Shown here: in pieces, positions 44,236 to 53,545 of the stretch
How positions within the stretch are numbered: position 1 is the stretch's first letter
Layout of the letters: each line of letters opens with the position of its first letter
Made by a program: the position numbers and the translations under genes
The notes under the pieces: model-generated
Seen by the model: only the letters and a program-made list of their open reading frames with translations
Told to the model about the DNA's origin: nothing
The model's database searches: none
Source: Thiodiazotropha sp040506275
GTDB taxonomy: Bacteria > Pseudomonadota > Gammaproteobacteria > Chromatiales > Chromatiaceae
Assembly: GCA_040506275.1 (NCBI GenBank)
Contig: JBEVXD010000002.1
Location: 496,001 to 560,000, forward strand
Reading direction: 5' to 3'
Length of the DNA: 64,000 nucleotides

Positions 44236-47200
44236 TTGGAGATGGCAACACTTCAATTGCCCGGTTATGAGGTTGGGCCGATCCTCTACCGATCGGTAGG
44301 GCGCGTTGTTTATCGTGCGCAGCGTCTTACAGATGGTGCCGCACTGTCAGTTGAGACCCTTGACGCCGAATATCCTGAGCGTCAGCAAGTTGCTGGGATA
44401 CGCCGTGATGGTGCTATCGCACAGCGTTTGGCTGACGTTGATGGTGTGCATAATGTGTATGCAGTGTTAGCGCATGGTAGCGGCAATCTGGCACTGGTTG
44501 GTGAACTATTTAAGGGAACCCTGGATTCCCATCTATCCAAGGCGGGAGGAAGTGGCCTGCCGTTGGCCGAAGTGCTTGATATCGCCCTGCACCTTACCCG
44601 TATTTTGGGTGATATACACGCCAAAGATATAGTACATAAATCTTTGACCCCACGACATGTGCTGTTTGATTCTGCCAGTGGCGCGATTGCTATTGCCGGC
44701 TTTAGTATCGCTTCTGAGTTAGATCAGGAACGGCAAGCGGTGCAAATGTCACGTCGTCTCGAAGGTCCACTACCCTATATTTCACCAGAACAGACTGGGC
44801 GAATGAATAGGGATCTTGACTACCGCTCCGACTATTACTCCCTAGGTGTACTACTTTTCGAGCTATTGACCGGTACACGGCCCTTCCAGGCTAGCGACCT
44901 GCTGGAATGGGTCTATGGACACATCAGCCGATTACCACCGGCTCCACACGAGATCTCTCCCAGTGTACCCAAGGCTGTATCGGAAATCGTACTCAAACTT
45001 CTGGCCAAGAGTCCCGAGGCACGATATCAGAGTGCGGAGGGTTTGATTCACGACCTGGAGCAGTGTGCTGAACTGCTTGCAGCAGGACGCGAGATCGCCC
45101 CCTTCAAACTTGGGGAAAAAGATGTCTTACAGAAGTTCCTGGTTCCTCAAAGCCTCTACGGCCGTGAACTGGAACTCCAGGAGCTTTTGGGATTGTTCGA
45201 GGTGGCCGTAGCTGGGGGTACTGAGTTCTGTCTGGTTCACGGCTACTCCGGGGTTGGTAAGTCTGCCCTGGTGAATGAGATCGACCGACCCCTGGTGAGG
45301 GAGAGGGGCTTTTTGGTACAAGGCAAGTTCGAGCAGTATCAACATGGTGAGGTTTACACTGCCATTGCTAATACCTTCCGTGGCCTGGTGCAGCAGATCC
45401 TGGCAGAACCGGAGGAACGTCTGGCTGAATGGCGCAGTCGTCTGCTGGATGCATTGACACCTAACGCCTGTCTTGCTGTAGATCTGGTACCTGAGCTGGC
45501 ACTGATCATTGGCGATCAACCCCCTGTAGTGGAGTTACCGCCGGTAGAGGCACGTAACCGTCTTCATATTGTGCTAACAAATTTTTTACGGGTGTTTGCT
45601 GCGGATGGTCACCCTGTGGTGTTGTTTCTTGATGACCTGCAATGGAGTGATACACCGACCCTGGAACTATTGCGCCGTTTAGTGACCTCTCGCGAACTGA
45701 GCCATCTGTTGCTGATTGGCGCCTATCGCAGTAACGAGGTTGGGGTAGGGCATCCTCTGCGTCTGTTGCTTGACGACCTTCAGGTTCAAAAGAGTATCCG
45801 CCAACTTCCAATCGGACCATTGGATAGGGACTCTGTTGCCAACCTGGTGGCCGACGCTCTATGTCGGGATATAGATGAGACACGCCCATTGAGCGATATG
45901 CTGTTTGACAAGGCACAAGGGAATCCTTTTTTTACCAACGAGCTATTGCGACAACTTCATAAGGATGGTGCCATTGCCCCTGATTCAACCAGTGGACGTT
46001 GGAACTGGAAGATGGATACCGAACACTGGTTCCACATCAGCAACAATGTTGTTGAATTTATGGTGGACAATTTACGTCAGCTACCACCCTCAACCCAGCA
46101 GGTTCTGCAATTGGCAGCCTGTATTGGTAGCACTTTTGACCTACACACGCTCTCTGTGATTTATCAACACTCAATAGAAGAGACAGCGTCAGCACTCATG
46201 CCAGCGCTCAAGCACTACACAATTTTACCACTGCATAGCGACTATCGACTTATTGCTGAGAGTGTGGAGGAAGAGGGTTCCAAATCACTGGAGTTCAATC
46301 CGTCCTACCGCTTCCAGCATGACCGGATGCAACAGGCGGCATACGCATTGATTGATACTCAACGGTTACCGGAAGCTCATCTCTCTGTGGGGCGTCTGAT
46401 GTTGAAACATGCGGATGGTGAGATTCCGGAAGAGCGTCTGATTGATATCGTCGGCCATCTCAATGAAGGACGACCACTGATTGAATCAGCGGAAGAACAG
46501 TTGCAACTGGCCAATCTGAATCTACGGGCGGGTATACGCGCCAGACAATCTGCAGCTTATGAGTCGGCTCTGGAGTACTTGCGTGTTGTAGAAGCACTGC
46601 TACCCACCGAGCCCTGGCAGGAAATGCCAGTACTAATGAGAGCGATCGCTTCTGAAATCCAACAATGTACCTATCTGACCGGACGCACTGAAGAGGCGGA
46701 TAACTGGATCGATGTACTGTTGGAACACACCGACTCAGATCTGAAGCGGAGTGAAATTCTAGCAACAAGAACCCGGCAGTACGCTACCCTCGGACGCATG
46801 AAGGAGTCTATCCTCTCCGCTATACAGGGCTTGGATATGCTTGGCCTGGAAATCGTAGAACACCCTACAATGGAGGATATTGCTGCGGAACGTCGACAGG
46901 TTAAGCAAAACCTGGGGGATCGAACAATCGCTGAGTTGATCGATGCACCAACAGTGAAGGATCCCTCCGCCTTGGCAACCATGAGATTACTGATGGAGAT
47001 ATTTGCATCCGCTTTTCTCTCCGGCAGCGGTAATCTATTTACCTACCTTGTTCTTAAGGGTGTAAATCTCTCCCTGCGTCATGGAAACTGCCCTGAATCA
47101 GCATTTGTCTATGAGGCCTATGGCATGCTGCTGTGTGGAGAACTCGACGAGCCAGAGGTCGGTTATCAGTATGGAAGGGTAGGGCTGGAGATAAACGAGC

Positions 47201-49329
47201 TTCACGATGATCCAACCCTGAGGGCTCGTGTGATATTTGTCTACGCGATGTTCATACACCACTGGAGCGACCACTGGACCAGCCTCACGTCCTGGTTCAG
47301 AAAAGGCATTGAAGCAGGTTATCAGTCCGGAGACCTGCTCTATCTAGCCTATAGTGCCCAGGATTGCGTAATCTGGGATCCTACATTGGATCTGGAGACA
47401 GCTCATCGGTTGCACACTGAGAATCTGGAGATTGTTCGGGAGTGTGCTTACCAGGATTCACTGGATTCCGGCACCCTGTTTCTGCAGTTACAACGCAATC
47501 TGTTAGGACTTACCGAAGCGCCTTGTAGCCTAAGCGACGATAGCTTTGATGAGGATGAGTGTCTGGCAGGCATGCGTCAACGTCAGTTTATGACCGGCAT
47601 CGCCAACTACCACATCTACAGTGCAGAGATCTGCCTGTTGTACGGCGAGTACGGCCAGGCCCTTGAGCATGTTCGGGAACAGGATCGGTTGATTAAGTCA
47701 GCCATGTCACTACCCCAACTCGTTCGTTTTTACATCGTCGCCTTTCTTACTCTGGCAACCCACTATCCAGAAATGGAATCGGTAGAACAGGCATCGACCC
47801 ACAAACGGCTGGAAAAAGACCTCGAACGCATGAGGCGCTGGGCCGACAACTGTGAGGCAAATTTTCGCCACCTACAGTATTTAATGGAGGCTGAACTTGC
47901 ACGCCTTGATGGTGCTCAGGATGTGGCGCTGGAGCGCTATGACGCATCAATCGATGCGGCTCAGAAAAGTGGTTTCCTTCATGACGAAGCCACCGCCTGC
48001 GAACGGGCAGCCAATCATCTGCTTGCCCTTGGTCGAAGACGAGCGGCTGAAGGTTATCTGCGCGGAGCTCACCATCTCTATGACCATTGGGGTGCTCGGC
48101 GTAAAGTAACACTTTTGGAGCAGGCGTACCCTGTGTTGCGCGAACTGGGTATACGCAGTCATGCATCAAAAACTGCTGATGAGGAAAATGACCTGGATCT
48201 TGCATCGGTGATGAAGGCATCGCGGGAAATTTCTGGCGAGATTGTCCTTGATCAGTTGCTCAAGACCACTATAGGTATTTTGTTAGAAAATGCTGGTGGT
48301 CAGTGGGGTTGCCTGGTCGTTCGACGAGAAGGGTCTCTCATTGTGGAAGTGGCAAAGCTTCCTCCTGAGGGTCTGTCAAAGATCGATCTGCCAACACATT
48401 CACTGGTGGCGACTTCCAACGCTGGAACGATTCCACTGCCGGTAACTCTCCTTAGCCATGTGCTCTACAGTGGTGACGCGGTAGTGCTACATGATGCGGC
48501 CCATGAAGGGCAGTTTACTCAGGATCCGTACATGCTAAGAATTCAGCCGGAATCGGTGCTGTGTGTGCCGCTCCGAAGGGAGCGATTTGAAGGTGTCTTG
48601 TACATGGAAAACAACCTGACCAAAGGTGTTTTCACCGAAGAGCGGGTTGAAATAATTCGACTATTGGCAGCTCAGGCGTCGGTTGCCATTGAGAATGCAC
48701 GACTCTATGAGCAGGTTCAGGACTATTCTCGAACCTTGGAGGAGAAGGTAGTCGAACGTACTGCGCGGTTGGAGCAACTTAATCAGGAGTTGCAAGGTCT
48801 GGCTGAGCGGGATGGTCTTACCGGTGTTGCCAACCGACGGCGGGGAGACAACTACATGGAAGAGGTCTGGACGAGACTTCGACGGGAAAAACTACCCCTA
48901 TCAATCATCATGTTGGATGTCGACCATTTCAAGGCTTTCAACGATAACTATGGCCACCAGGCAGGGGATGATTGTTTAGTAGCTGTAGCCGAAGCGGTCT
49001 TTGCACAGTTGCTGCGACCTACCGATCTGGTTGCTCGCTATGGTGGTGAAGAGTTTATTCTCATACTACCCAATACAGACCGACTGGGTGTCTCTCATGT
49101 GGGTGAACAAGTTCGCCGTTCAATAGAAGAGCTGGCCATTAAGCACGAACACTCCTCAGTGGGTGCAGTGGTGACAGTGAGTGCAGGCACAGCCACCATG
49201 GTGCCAGGAGTAATGGGAGGCACGGAACAGCTTTTACGTGAAGCGGATATTGCTCTCTATCGAGCCAAGCGGATGGGACGTAATCAGGTGCATGCAGCGC
49301 CAGAGGTTCCAGAGGGGAGTCAACGATAA
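44236..49329 (+). CDS. Giant pseudokinase-AAA-GAF-GGDEF signalling protein
   Basis: 1697 residues with no membrane helix. Residues about 10-280 are a protein-kinase-like domain lacking catalytic residues: the Lys position is Glu40 (LSVETLD), HRD is HKS (134-136), the Asn is His141, and DFG is GFS (155-157). Residues about 310-650 are a P-loop ATPase module (GYSGVGKSAL about 336, LFLDDLQWSDTPTLE). A long helical TPR-like region follows to about 1330, then a GAF domain, a coiled coil and a diguanylate cyclase with intact YGGEEF (about 1602). A TTG start with AGGAG 9 nt upstream fits; an ATG 6 bp later is possible. It probably makes c-di-GMP on an unknown signal. Confidence 0.9.
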   Translation: MEMATLQLPGYEVGPILYRSVGRVVYRAQRLTDGAALSVETLDAEYPERQQVAGIRRDGAIAQRLADVDGVHNVYAVLAHGSGNLALVGELFKGTLDSHLSKAGGSGLPLAEVLDIALHLTRILGDIHAKDIVHKSLTPRHVLFDSASGAIAIAGFSIASELDQERQAVQMSRRLEGPLPYISPEQTGRMNRDLDYRSDYYSLGVLLFELLTGTRPFQASDLLEWVYGHISRLPPAPHEISPSVPKAVSEIVLKLLAKSPEARYQSAEGLIHDLEQCAELLAAGREIAPFKLGEKDVLQKFLVPQSLYGRELELQELLGLFEVAVAGGTEFCLVHGYSGVGKSALVNEIDRPLVRERGFLVQGKFEQYQHGEVYTAIANTFRGLVQQILAEPEERLAEWRSRLLDALTPNACLAVDLVPELALIIGDQPPVVELPPVEARNRLHIVLTNFLRVFAADGHPVVLFLDDLQWSDTPTLELLRRLVTSRELSHLLLIGAYRSNEVGVGHPLRLLLDDLQVQKSIRQLPIGPLDRDSVANLVADALCRDIDETRPLSDMLFDKAQGNPFFTNELLRQLHKDGAIAPDSTSGRWNWKMDTEHWFHISNNVVEFMVDNLRQLPPSTQQVLQLAACIGSTFDLHTLSVIYQHSIEETASALMPALKHYTILPLHSDYRLIAESVEEEGSKSLEFNPSYRFQHDRMQQAAYALIDTQRLPEAHLSVGRLMLKHADGEIPEERLIDIVGHLNEGRPLIESAEEQLQLANLNLRAGIRARQSAAYESALEYLRVVEALLPTEPWQEMPVLMRAIASEIQQCTYLTGRTEEADNWIDVLLEHTDSDLKRSEILATRTRQYATLGRMKESILSAIQGLDMLGLEIVEHPTMEDIAAERRQVKQNLGDRTIAELIDAPTVKDPSALATMRLLMEIFASAFLSGSGNLFTYLVLKGVNLSLRHGNCPESAFVYEAYGMLLCGELDEPEVGYQYGRVGLEINELHDDPTLRARVIFVYAMFIHHWSDHWTSLTSWFRKGIEAGYQSGDLLYLAYSAQDCVIWDPTLDLETAHRLHTENLEIVRECAYQDSLDSGTLFLQLQRNLLGLTEAPCSLSDDSFDEDECLAGMRQRQFMTGIANYHIYSAEICLLYGEYGQALEHVREQDRLIKSAMSLPQLVRFYIVAFLTLATHYPEMESVEQASTHKRLEKDLERMRRWADNCEANFRHLQYLMEAELARLDGAQDVALERYDASIDAAQKSGFLHDEATACERAANHLLALGRRRAAEGYLRGAHHLYDHWGARRKVTLLEQAYPVLRELGIRSHASKTADEENDLDLASVMKASREISGEIVLDQLLKTTIGILLENAGGQWGCLVVRREGSLIVEVAKLPPEGLSKIDLPTHSLVATSNAGTIPLPVTLLSHVLYSGDAVVLHDAAHEGQFTQDPYMLRIQPESVLCVPLRRERFEGVLYMENNLTKGVFTEERVEIIRLLAAQASVAIENARLYEQVQDYSRTLEEKVVERTARLEQLNQELQGLAERDGLTGVANRRRGDNYMEEVWTRLRREKLPLSIIMLDVDHFKAFNDNYGHQAGDDCLVAVAEAVFAQLLRPTDLVARYGGEEFILILPNTDRLGVSHVGEQVRRSIEELAIKHEHSSVGAVVTVSAGTATMVPGVMGGTEQLLREADIALYRAKRMGRNQVHAAPEVPEGSQR

Positions 49330-49469
49330 ATATTCAAAGAAATCTCCTTATTGGCCGAAGACCTTACAATAGCTAATAACTAGGAAAACTAATTAGAGCG
49401 ATAGTGAATAAATAGACAAACTTTATCTATGTATGCAGTGACACAATAGTGAAGTAGAGGTTTCATAAC

Positions 49470-49670
49470 TATTAACCCGGCGACTAAGTATGTCGTCTTC
49501 AGGCTTGAAACCCCTAACAATATGATTTTAAAAATGAGAGGCCGAAGTGTGCCTGCCTGCAGACTGCGTTATCAAAACTTGATGTAGGAGTGCTACAGCG
49601 GCGTTTTGATGCCTTGCCGCAGGCAGGCACACTTCGGCTGAAGACAACATACTTAGTCGCCGGGTTAATA
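49470..49670. repeat. 201-bp nested palindrome (MITE-like element)
   Basis: The two ends are 33-bp inverted repeats with one mismatch (49470-49502 and 49638-49670), beginning TATTAACCCGGCGACTAAG. A second perfect 20-bp pair lies inside (49541-49560 and 49619-49638), then ATCAAAAC/GTTTTGAT (571-578 and 603-610) and TGTAG/CTACA. A 38-nt unpaired stretch follows the left arm. The TTAACCC ends are flanked by TA on both sides, as with TA-targeting transposons. There is no ORF of note inside. It could also be a structured RNA. Confidence 0.85.
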
Positions 49671-49689
49671 AATAGAATACTGGAATTAT

Positions 49690-49914
49690 ATGTTAAGACA
49701 AATTACCAAAAGTCCCTATTTGAATCTACTAAGTGGTTTGATATTACTAGTCGCATCTGCCTACGAGATAGCTGTAACTGCGAACAATATATTATTTGGA
49801 GTCAATCATGGCATATTGGTTTTCAGCATCATTCAGTTGACAAGAGTATTTCCTGAAATCATGCGTGGCCTGGCAGAGATTGAAGATGCTGAAGAAGTGG
49901 GAAATAAAAGTTAA
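49690..49914 (+). CDS. Small two-helix membrane protein
   Basis: 74 residues. Two helices (NLLSGLILLVASAYEIAV and GILVFSIIQLTRVFPEIM) and an acidic tail (LAEIEDAEEVG). Such short proteins are recurring hypothetical proteins of denitrifying gammaproteobacteria; function unknown. It starts 20 bp after the palindromic element, which may have replaced its original promoter. A weak GGA is 8 nt upstream. Confidence 0.55.
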   Translation: MLRQITKSPYLNLLSGLILLVASAYEIAVTANNILFGVNHGILVFSIIQLTRVFPEIMRGLAEIEDAEEVGNKS

Positions 49915-50001
49915 ACTAGTTGCACAGCTCTGGGCCAGCCTCCAGGAGTGGCGGCTTAAAATCCTGAACGTTTAGCCAGCAAAGATCCGATCAAGGCTGT
50001 T

Positions 50002-50280
50002 TTATTTCGCCACCTTCATATCAATACTGCCTCCAGTAGCAGCAACCATGTTCACCAAGGTATCAAGGCTGAATAACGACAGCTTGCCACGCTGGAGGTC
50101 GGATATACGAGGTTGAGTTACTCCAAGGTGCTTGGCTGCCTCTTTCTGCGTCCAATGATTGGACTCGATTATATCGACAATCTCACGCATGAGGACGGTC
50201 CGAAGCTTCATGTTTAATGCCTCTTCAGGAGTATCAGCGATAGCGTCAAATACGCTTTTGTATCGTTTGGTCATAGTCAT
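50002..50280 (-). CDS. XRE/HigA-type antitoxin
   Basis: 92 residues. The central helix-turn-helix is WTQKEAAKHLGVTQPRISDLQRGKL, followed by FSLDTLVNMVAATGGSIDM; this is the shape of antitoxins that pair with RelE/HigB-like toxins. Its ATG overlaps the stop of a short upstream frame, the usual toxin-antitoxin coupling, but the toxin is reduced to a short tail. A full toxin is absent in the window, so this is an orphan antitoxin. Confidence 0.8.
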   Translation of the reverse strand: MTMTKRYKSVFDAIADTPEEALNMKLRTVLMREIVDIIESNHWTQKEAAKHLGVTQPRISDLQRGKLSLFSLDTLVNMVAATGGSIDMKVAK

Positions 50281-50351
50281 CCCAGCTCTTTGATTCGTTT
50301 CTTAACAAGGCCAATACCTGATTTCCCTATTGCCAGGGCTGATAGACTGCA
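50277..50351 (-). pseudogene. Remnant of a HigB/RelE-like toxin C-terminus
   Basis: About 23 codons are open before the stop TGA that overlaps the antitoxin ATG (ATGA), ending IGLVKKRIKELG, a basic tail as in the ends of HigB/Gp49-like toxins. A stop codon lies just upstream, so the rest of the toxin is missing. Assignment rests on position and the tail only. Confidence 0.4.
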
Positions 50352-50397
50352 TTTTTAATTTTATACATTAACCAAAGCAAAACGACGAATATCTATT

Positions 50398-51159
50398 TTA
50401 TTGCTTCAATCGATATCCAGTTTTGAACATCCACCATACAGTGAGCAAACAAATACTCAGAAAACCCATCATCACGCCTAGACTGGTTGCTACACTCACA
50501 TCCGCCACTTCAAAAAAACTCCAGCGAAAACCGCTGATTAAATAAACCACCGGGTTAAACAGGGTGACGGTTTGCCAAGCCGGTGGCAGCATGTCGATTG
50601 AGTAGAAGGTACCACCTAAAAATACCAGCGGGGTTATTACCAGCAGTGGAATAAGTTGTAGTTTTTCAAAATCGGTCGCCCACAGGCCAATTATGAAACC
50701 AAACAAACTAAACGAAATACAGGTGAGGATCAAAAAGCCCAGCATCCACACAGGATGTGAAATCTCGATGGGCACAAAAAAACCGGCGGTGCCCAGGATA
50801 ATCAGGCCGATGATAAACGATTTGGTTGCCGCCGCGCCCACGTAACCGATGAGAATTTCCATTGATGATATTGGGGCAGAGAGTAGTTCATAAATCTGGC
50901 CAGTAAACTTGGGAAAGAAAATTCCAAACGAAGCATTGGCCAGGCTCTGGGTCAGGATGGCCAGCATTATTAAGCCTGGCACAATAAACGAACCATAGCC
51001 CACACCTTCCACCGACTCGATGCGCGTACCTATAGCCGAGCCAAACACCACGAAGTAGAGCACTGTCGTCAGCACCGGTGAGGCAAAACTCTGCGCCACG
51101 GTTTCAAAAGCGCGTTTCATTTCGTATTTGTAGATAACCCGTATGGCATAAGTATTCAT
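50398..51159 (-). CDS. ABC-2 type transport permease (YadH-like)
   Basis: 253 residues with six membrane helices. Family features: FASPVLTTVLYFVVFGSA, FTGQIYELLSAPIS and LGGTFYSIDMLPPAW with FNPVVYLISGFRW. This matches ABC-2 permeases of the YadH type; the cargo is unknown. It follows the ATPase gene by 2 bp and forms a complete exporter with it. Confidence 0.9.
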   Translation of the reverse strand: MNTYAIRVIYKYEMKRAFETVAQSFASPVLTTVLYFVVFGSAIGTRIESVEGVGYGSFIVPGLIMLAILTQSLANASFGIFFPKFTGQIYELLSAPISSMEILIGYVGAAATKSFIIGLIILGTAGFFVPIEISHPVWMLGFLILTCISFSLFGFIIGLWATDFEKLQLIPLLVITPLVFLGGTFYSIDMLPPAWQTVTLFNPVVYLISGFRWSFFEVADVSVATSLGVMMGFLSICLLTVWWMFKTGYRLKQ

Positions 51160-51161
51160 GT

Positions 51162-52094
51162 TTATGTATTCACTAGATTGACAAAAATTTCTTCCAGCGA
51201 AGTCTTGAGGCTATGCACGTCCTTAATCTTGAGCCCAGCATCGCAGATCGCCTGTAATAATTCATGTATCCCCGTATTGCTGGTATGGGGATCGTAGGTA
51301 TGAATCAACTGATCACCTTCTGCGGACATTTCCAGTGACCAGTGACTCAAAGTATCAGGCAGCTCCGCAATGGGTGTTTCCAGTTCGATCGCCAACTGGC
51401 GTTTACCCAGCTTATGCATCAGTGCTTCTTTATCATCCACTAACAACAACTCGCCCTGGTTGATCACTCCAACCCGGTCAGCAATTTCCTCGGCCTCTTC
51501 AATATAATGAGTCGTGAGAATAATGGTCACGCCCGAATCGCGCAATCGCCGCACCAGCCCCCACATCTCTTTACGCAATTCCACATCAACACCCGCCGTC
51601 GGCTCATCCAGAAACAACACCAGCGGCTCATGAGACAGCGCCTTACCTATCAGTACCCGGCGTTTCATACCACCCGATAAAGCCATCAGAATACTCTCTT
51701 TTTTGTCCCACAGTGAAAGATCCTTGAGCACCTGCTCCAGGTACTGGGCATTCGGTGGTTTACCAAACAGGCCACGACTGAAAGTCAGGGTATGCCACAC
51801 GGTATCGAAGGCACCGAGGGTAAGCTCCTGTGGCACCAACCCAATCAGGCTACGAGTAATACGGTAGCCATCAACTATGTCATGGCCATCCACTGTAACC
51901 GAACCCTCGCTGGCATTCACAATACCGCAGATAATTGAAATCAATGTAGTTTTACCTGCGCCATTGGGCCCAAGCAAAGCCAGAATCTCACCCCGTTGAA
52001 TATCCAGAGTCACATTCTTCAACGCCTGGAAACCACTGGCATAGGTTTTTGATAGATTTGATATGGAAACGATGGGGGGCATGAATTCATCCAT
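51162..52094 (-). CDS. ABC transporter ATPase (YadG-like)
   Basis: 310 residues: Walker A GPNGAGKTT, Q-loop LVPQELTL, signature LSGGMKRR, Walker B LVLFLDEPTAGVD and H-loop TTHYIEEAEEIADR. The DUF-like C-terminal extension after about 230 suits ABC-2 exporters. The substrate is unknown. The permease follows at once, so the pair is one transcription unit. Confidence 0.9.
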   Translation of the reverse strand: MDEFMPPIVSISNLSKTYASGFQALKNVTLDIQRGEILALLGPNGAGKTTLISIICGIVNASEGSVTVDGHDIVDGYRITRSLIGLVPQELTLGAFDTVWHTLTFSRGLFGKPPNAQYLEQVLKDLSLWDKKESILMALSGGMKRRVLIGKALSHEPLVLFLDEPTAGVDVELRKEMWGLVRRLRDSGVTIILTTHYIEEAEEIADRVGVINQGELLLVDDKEALMHKLGKRQLAIELETPIAELPDTLSHWSLEMSAEGDQLIHTYDPHTSNTGIHELLQAICDAGLKIKDVHSLKTSLEEIFVNLVNT

Positions 52095-52520
52095 AAGCAG
52101 TTTATTGGCAAGAATGTTATCAGAATTTTTAAAAAGGATATTGAACCCTACAATTCCTTCTCTTTTTAAATCTCAGTGGTTTTTTTCAGCTATAAATACC
52201 CCTGATTTTATAGAGTGATTAAGTCGCTTATAAAATGAATAATGTCACCAGTAAATGGAGTGAGAAGAGTTTGCCTGCCAACATTTCTAATAAACATATT
52301 TATTTCCTGTTAATCAGCGCTTTTCGCTAAGTAGTGATATTTTTTGCACCCCAAGCATACTGGAACATACGAGGTACATACCTAAGATACATGAACAAAC
52401 TGATGTCCGAGTCATATATGAGTTGATTCGACAATATCCTCTGGCTACTCGATTTTCACACTACTGTGAGAGATCGGTATAATGATGCTTGGCTTAATGA
52501 CGATTACTTCGATATGATAG
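52095..52520. other. Intergenic region, no gene seen
   Basis: About 425 AT-rich bases between the ABC ATPase gene and the convergent end of the LysR gene. A 45-codon plus-strand frame near the right end has no start codon and looks like a fragment or shadow. No terminator hairpin was seen. Confidence 0.5.
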
Positions 52521-53453
52521 TCAGGCGCTTGCGAGAGATTTCTCAGATTTTGGAATGTTTTTGAGTTTCGGTTTACGCCCTTCAATTAAATCGACTTTAT
52601 TTTCTAGCGCTTCGACAAGAAAATCACGAAATATCCTGACTCGTGCAGTGGTGCGAAGATCGACATGAGACAGCACCCAGAGTGCAGGTCCTGGCTCGCA
52701 CGAAGCCATCGATATTCTCTCCAGCATGGGATCAGGGTCACATAGCATGCAACTCATTTTGGCAATGCCAATACCTTCTCTAACCATGGCCAGCATGGTC
52801 TGTGTCGAGGTGGCGCGATACACCTTTTGCGCCTGCGGAAAATGATCATTGATCCATGCGGGCCTGGTGTGACTATCACCCAGCCAGGTGATACAAGGAA
52901 CTTCCCGGTCAGTGTTTGACGAAATCGTTTGGACCAGCTCCTGGTTGCCATAGACTGCATAGGCAATCGACCCGATACGCTTGCCGACCAGATTCTCTGG
53001 CGGATTGTCGGTTGCACGAAGTGCGATGTCCGCCTCCCGTGCCGCCAAATCGAGTTCGTCTGTTGAAGTGATGACCTCCAATTGTACCTCGGGATAGCGC
53101 GCGGAGAATTGCCGAATGACAGGCATCAAAATACTGTCGGTACAGCTCTCTCCTACGGTAACGCGCAGTGTGCCACTGAGCTCCTGAGCATCTGAGAGGA
53201 TCTTGCGCTCGATGGCGTTCGCGTCTTCCGCCATCGATTCGGCATAAGCAAGGATACGTTCCCCAAGTGGTGTAATAAGCCAGCCCGTCGAAGAGCGCTC
53301 AAACAACTTTTTACCGATCTTGCGTTCCAGGCCAGCCATGCGCCGGTAGACCGTGGTGTGATTAATACCGAGTGCGGTAGCGGCTTGTGTCGCTGAACCA
53401 GCACTGGCAATGGCAAGAAATTGGCGGATATCGTTCCAGTCAATGGTGTGCAT
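52521..53453 (-). CDS. LysR-family transcriptional regulator
   Basis: 310 residues from the ATG at 53453 (MHTIDWNDIRQF); a TTG at 53474 is in frame but unlikely. An N-terminal winged helix-turn-helix (ATQAATALGINHTTVYRRMAGLERKIGKKLFER) precedes a LysR substrate-binding domain (LRVTVGESCTDS...). It is divergent from the quinone-reductase and OYE genes, so it probably controls them, as LysR regulators often do with a neighbouring electrophile-responsive pair. Confidence 0.92.
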   Translation of the reverse strand: MHTIDWNDIRQFLAIASAGSATQAATALGINHTTVYRRMAGLERKIGKKLFERSSTGWLITPLGERILAYAESMAEDANAIERKILSDAQELSGTLRVTVGESCTDSILMPVIRQFSARYPEVQLEVITSTDELDLAAREADIALRATDNPPENLVGKRIGSIAYAVYGNQELVQTISSNTDREVPCITWLGDSHTRPAWINDHFPQAQKVYRATSTQTMLAMVREGIGIAKMSCMLCDPDPMLERISMASCEPGPALWVLSHVDLRTTARVRIFRDFLVEALENKVDLIEGRKPKLKNIPKSEKSLASA

Positions 53454-53468
53454 AGATGCAACTCTAAA

Positions 53469-53502
53469 GTGCAATTCAAATTATATACGTGCAATTTGGC
53501 AC
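53469..53502. promoter_or_regulatory. Probable LysR operator in the divergent promoter
   Basis: GTGCAATT occurs twice in the same orientation, 20 bp apart (53469-53476 and 53489-53496), two helical turns. The second copy continues as GTGC-N6-GCAC. It lies between the LysR gene and the quinone-reductase gene. This is position-based inference. Confidence 0.4.
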
Positions 53503-53545
53503 ATTGTAAGCTTGTCGGTATTCATTGACAACAAAATAGGTAAGC

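Noticed and set aside
45506..46159. Long frames on both strands inside the giant sensor gene
   Set aside because: They are out of frame with a continuous 1697-codon gene having recognised domains.
52380..52563. Coding-like 45-codon plus-strand stretch at the end of the LysR gene
   Set aside because: No start codon and overlap with the LysR 3' end; probably a chance open frame.
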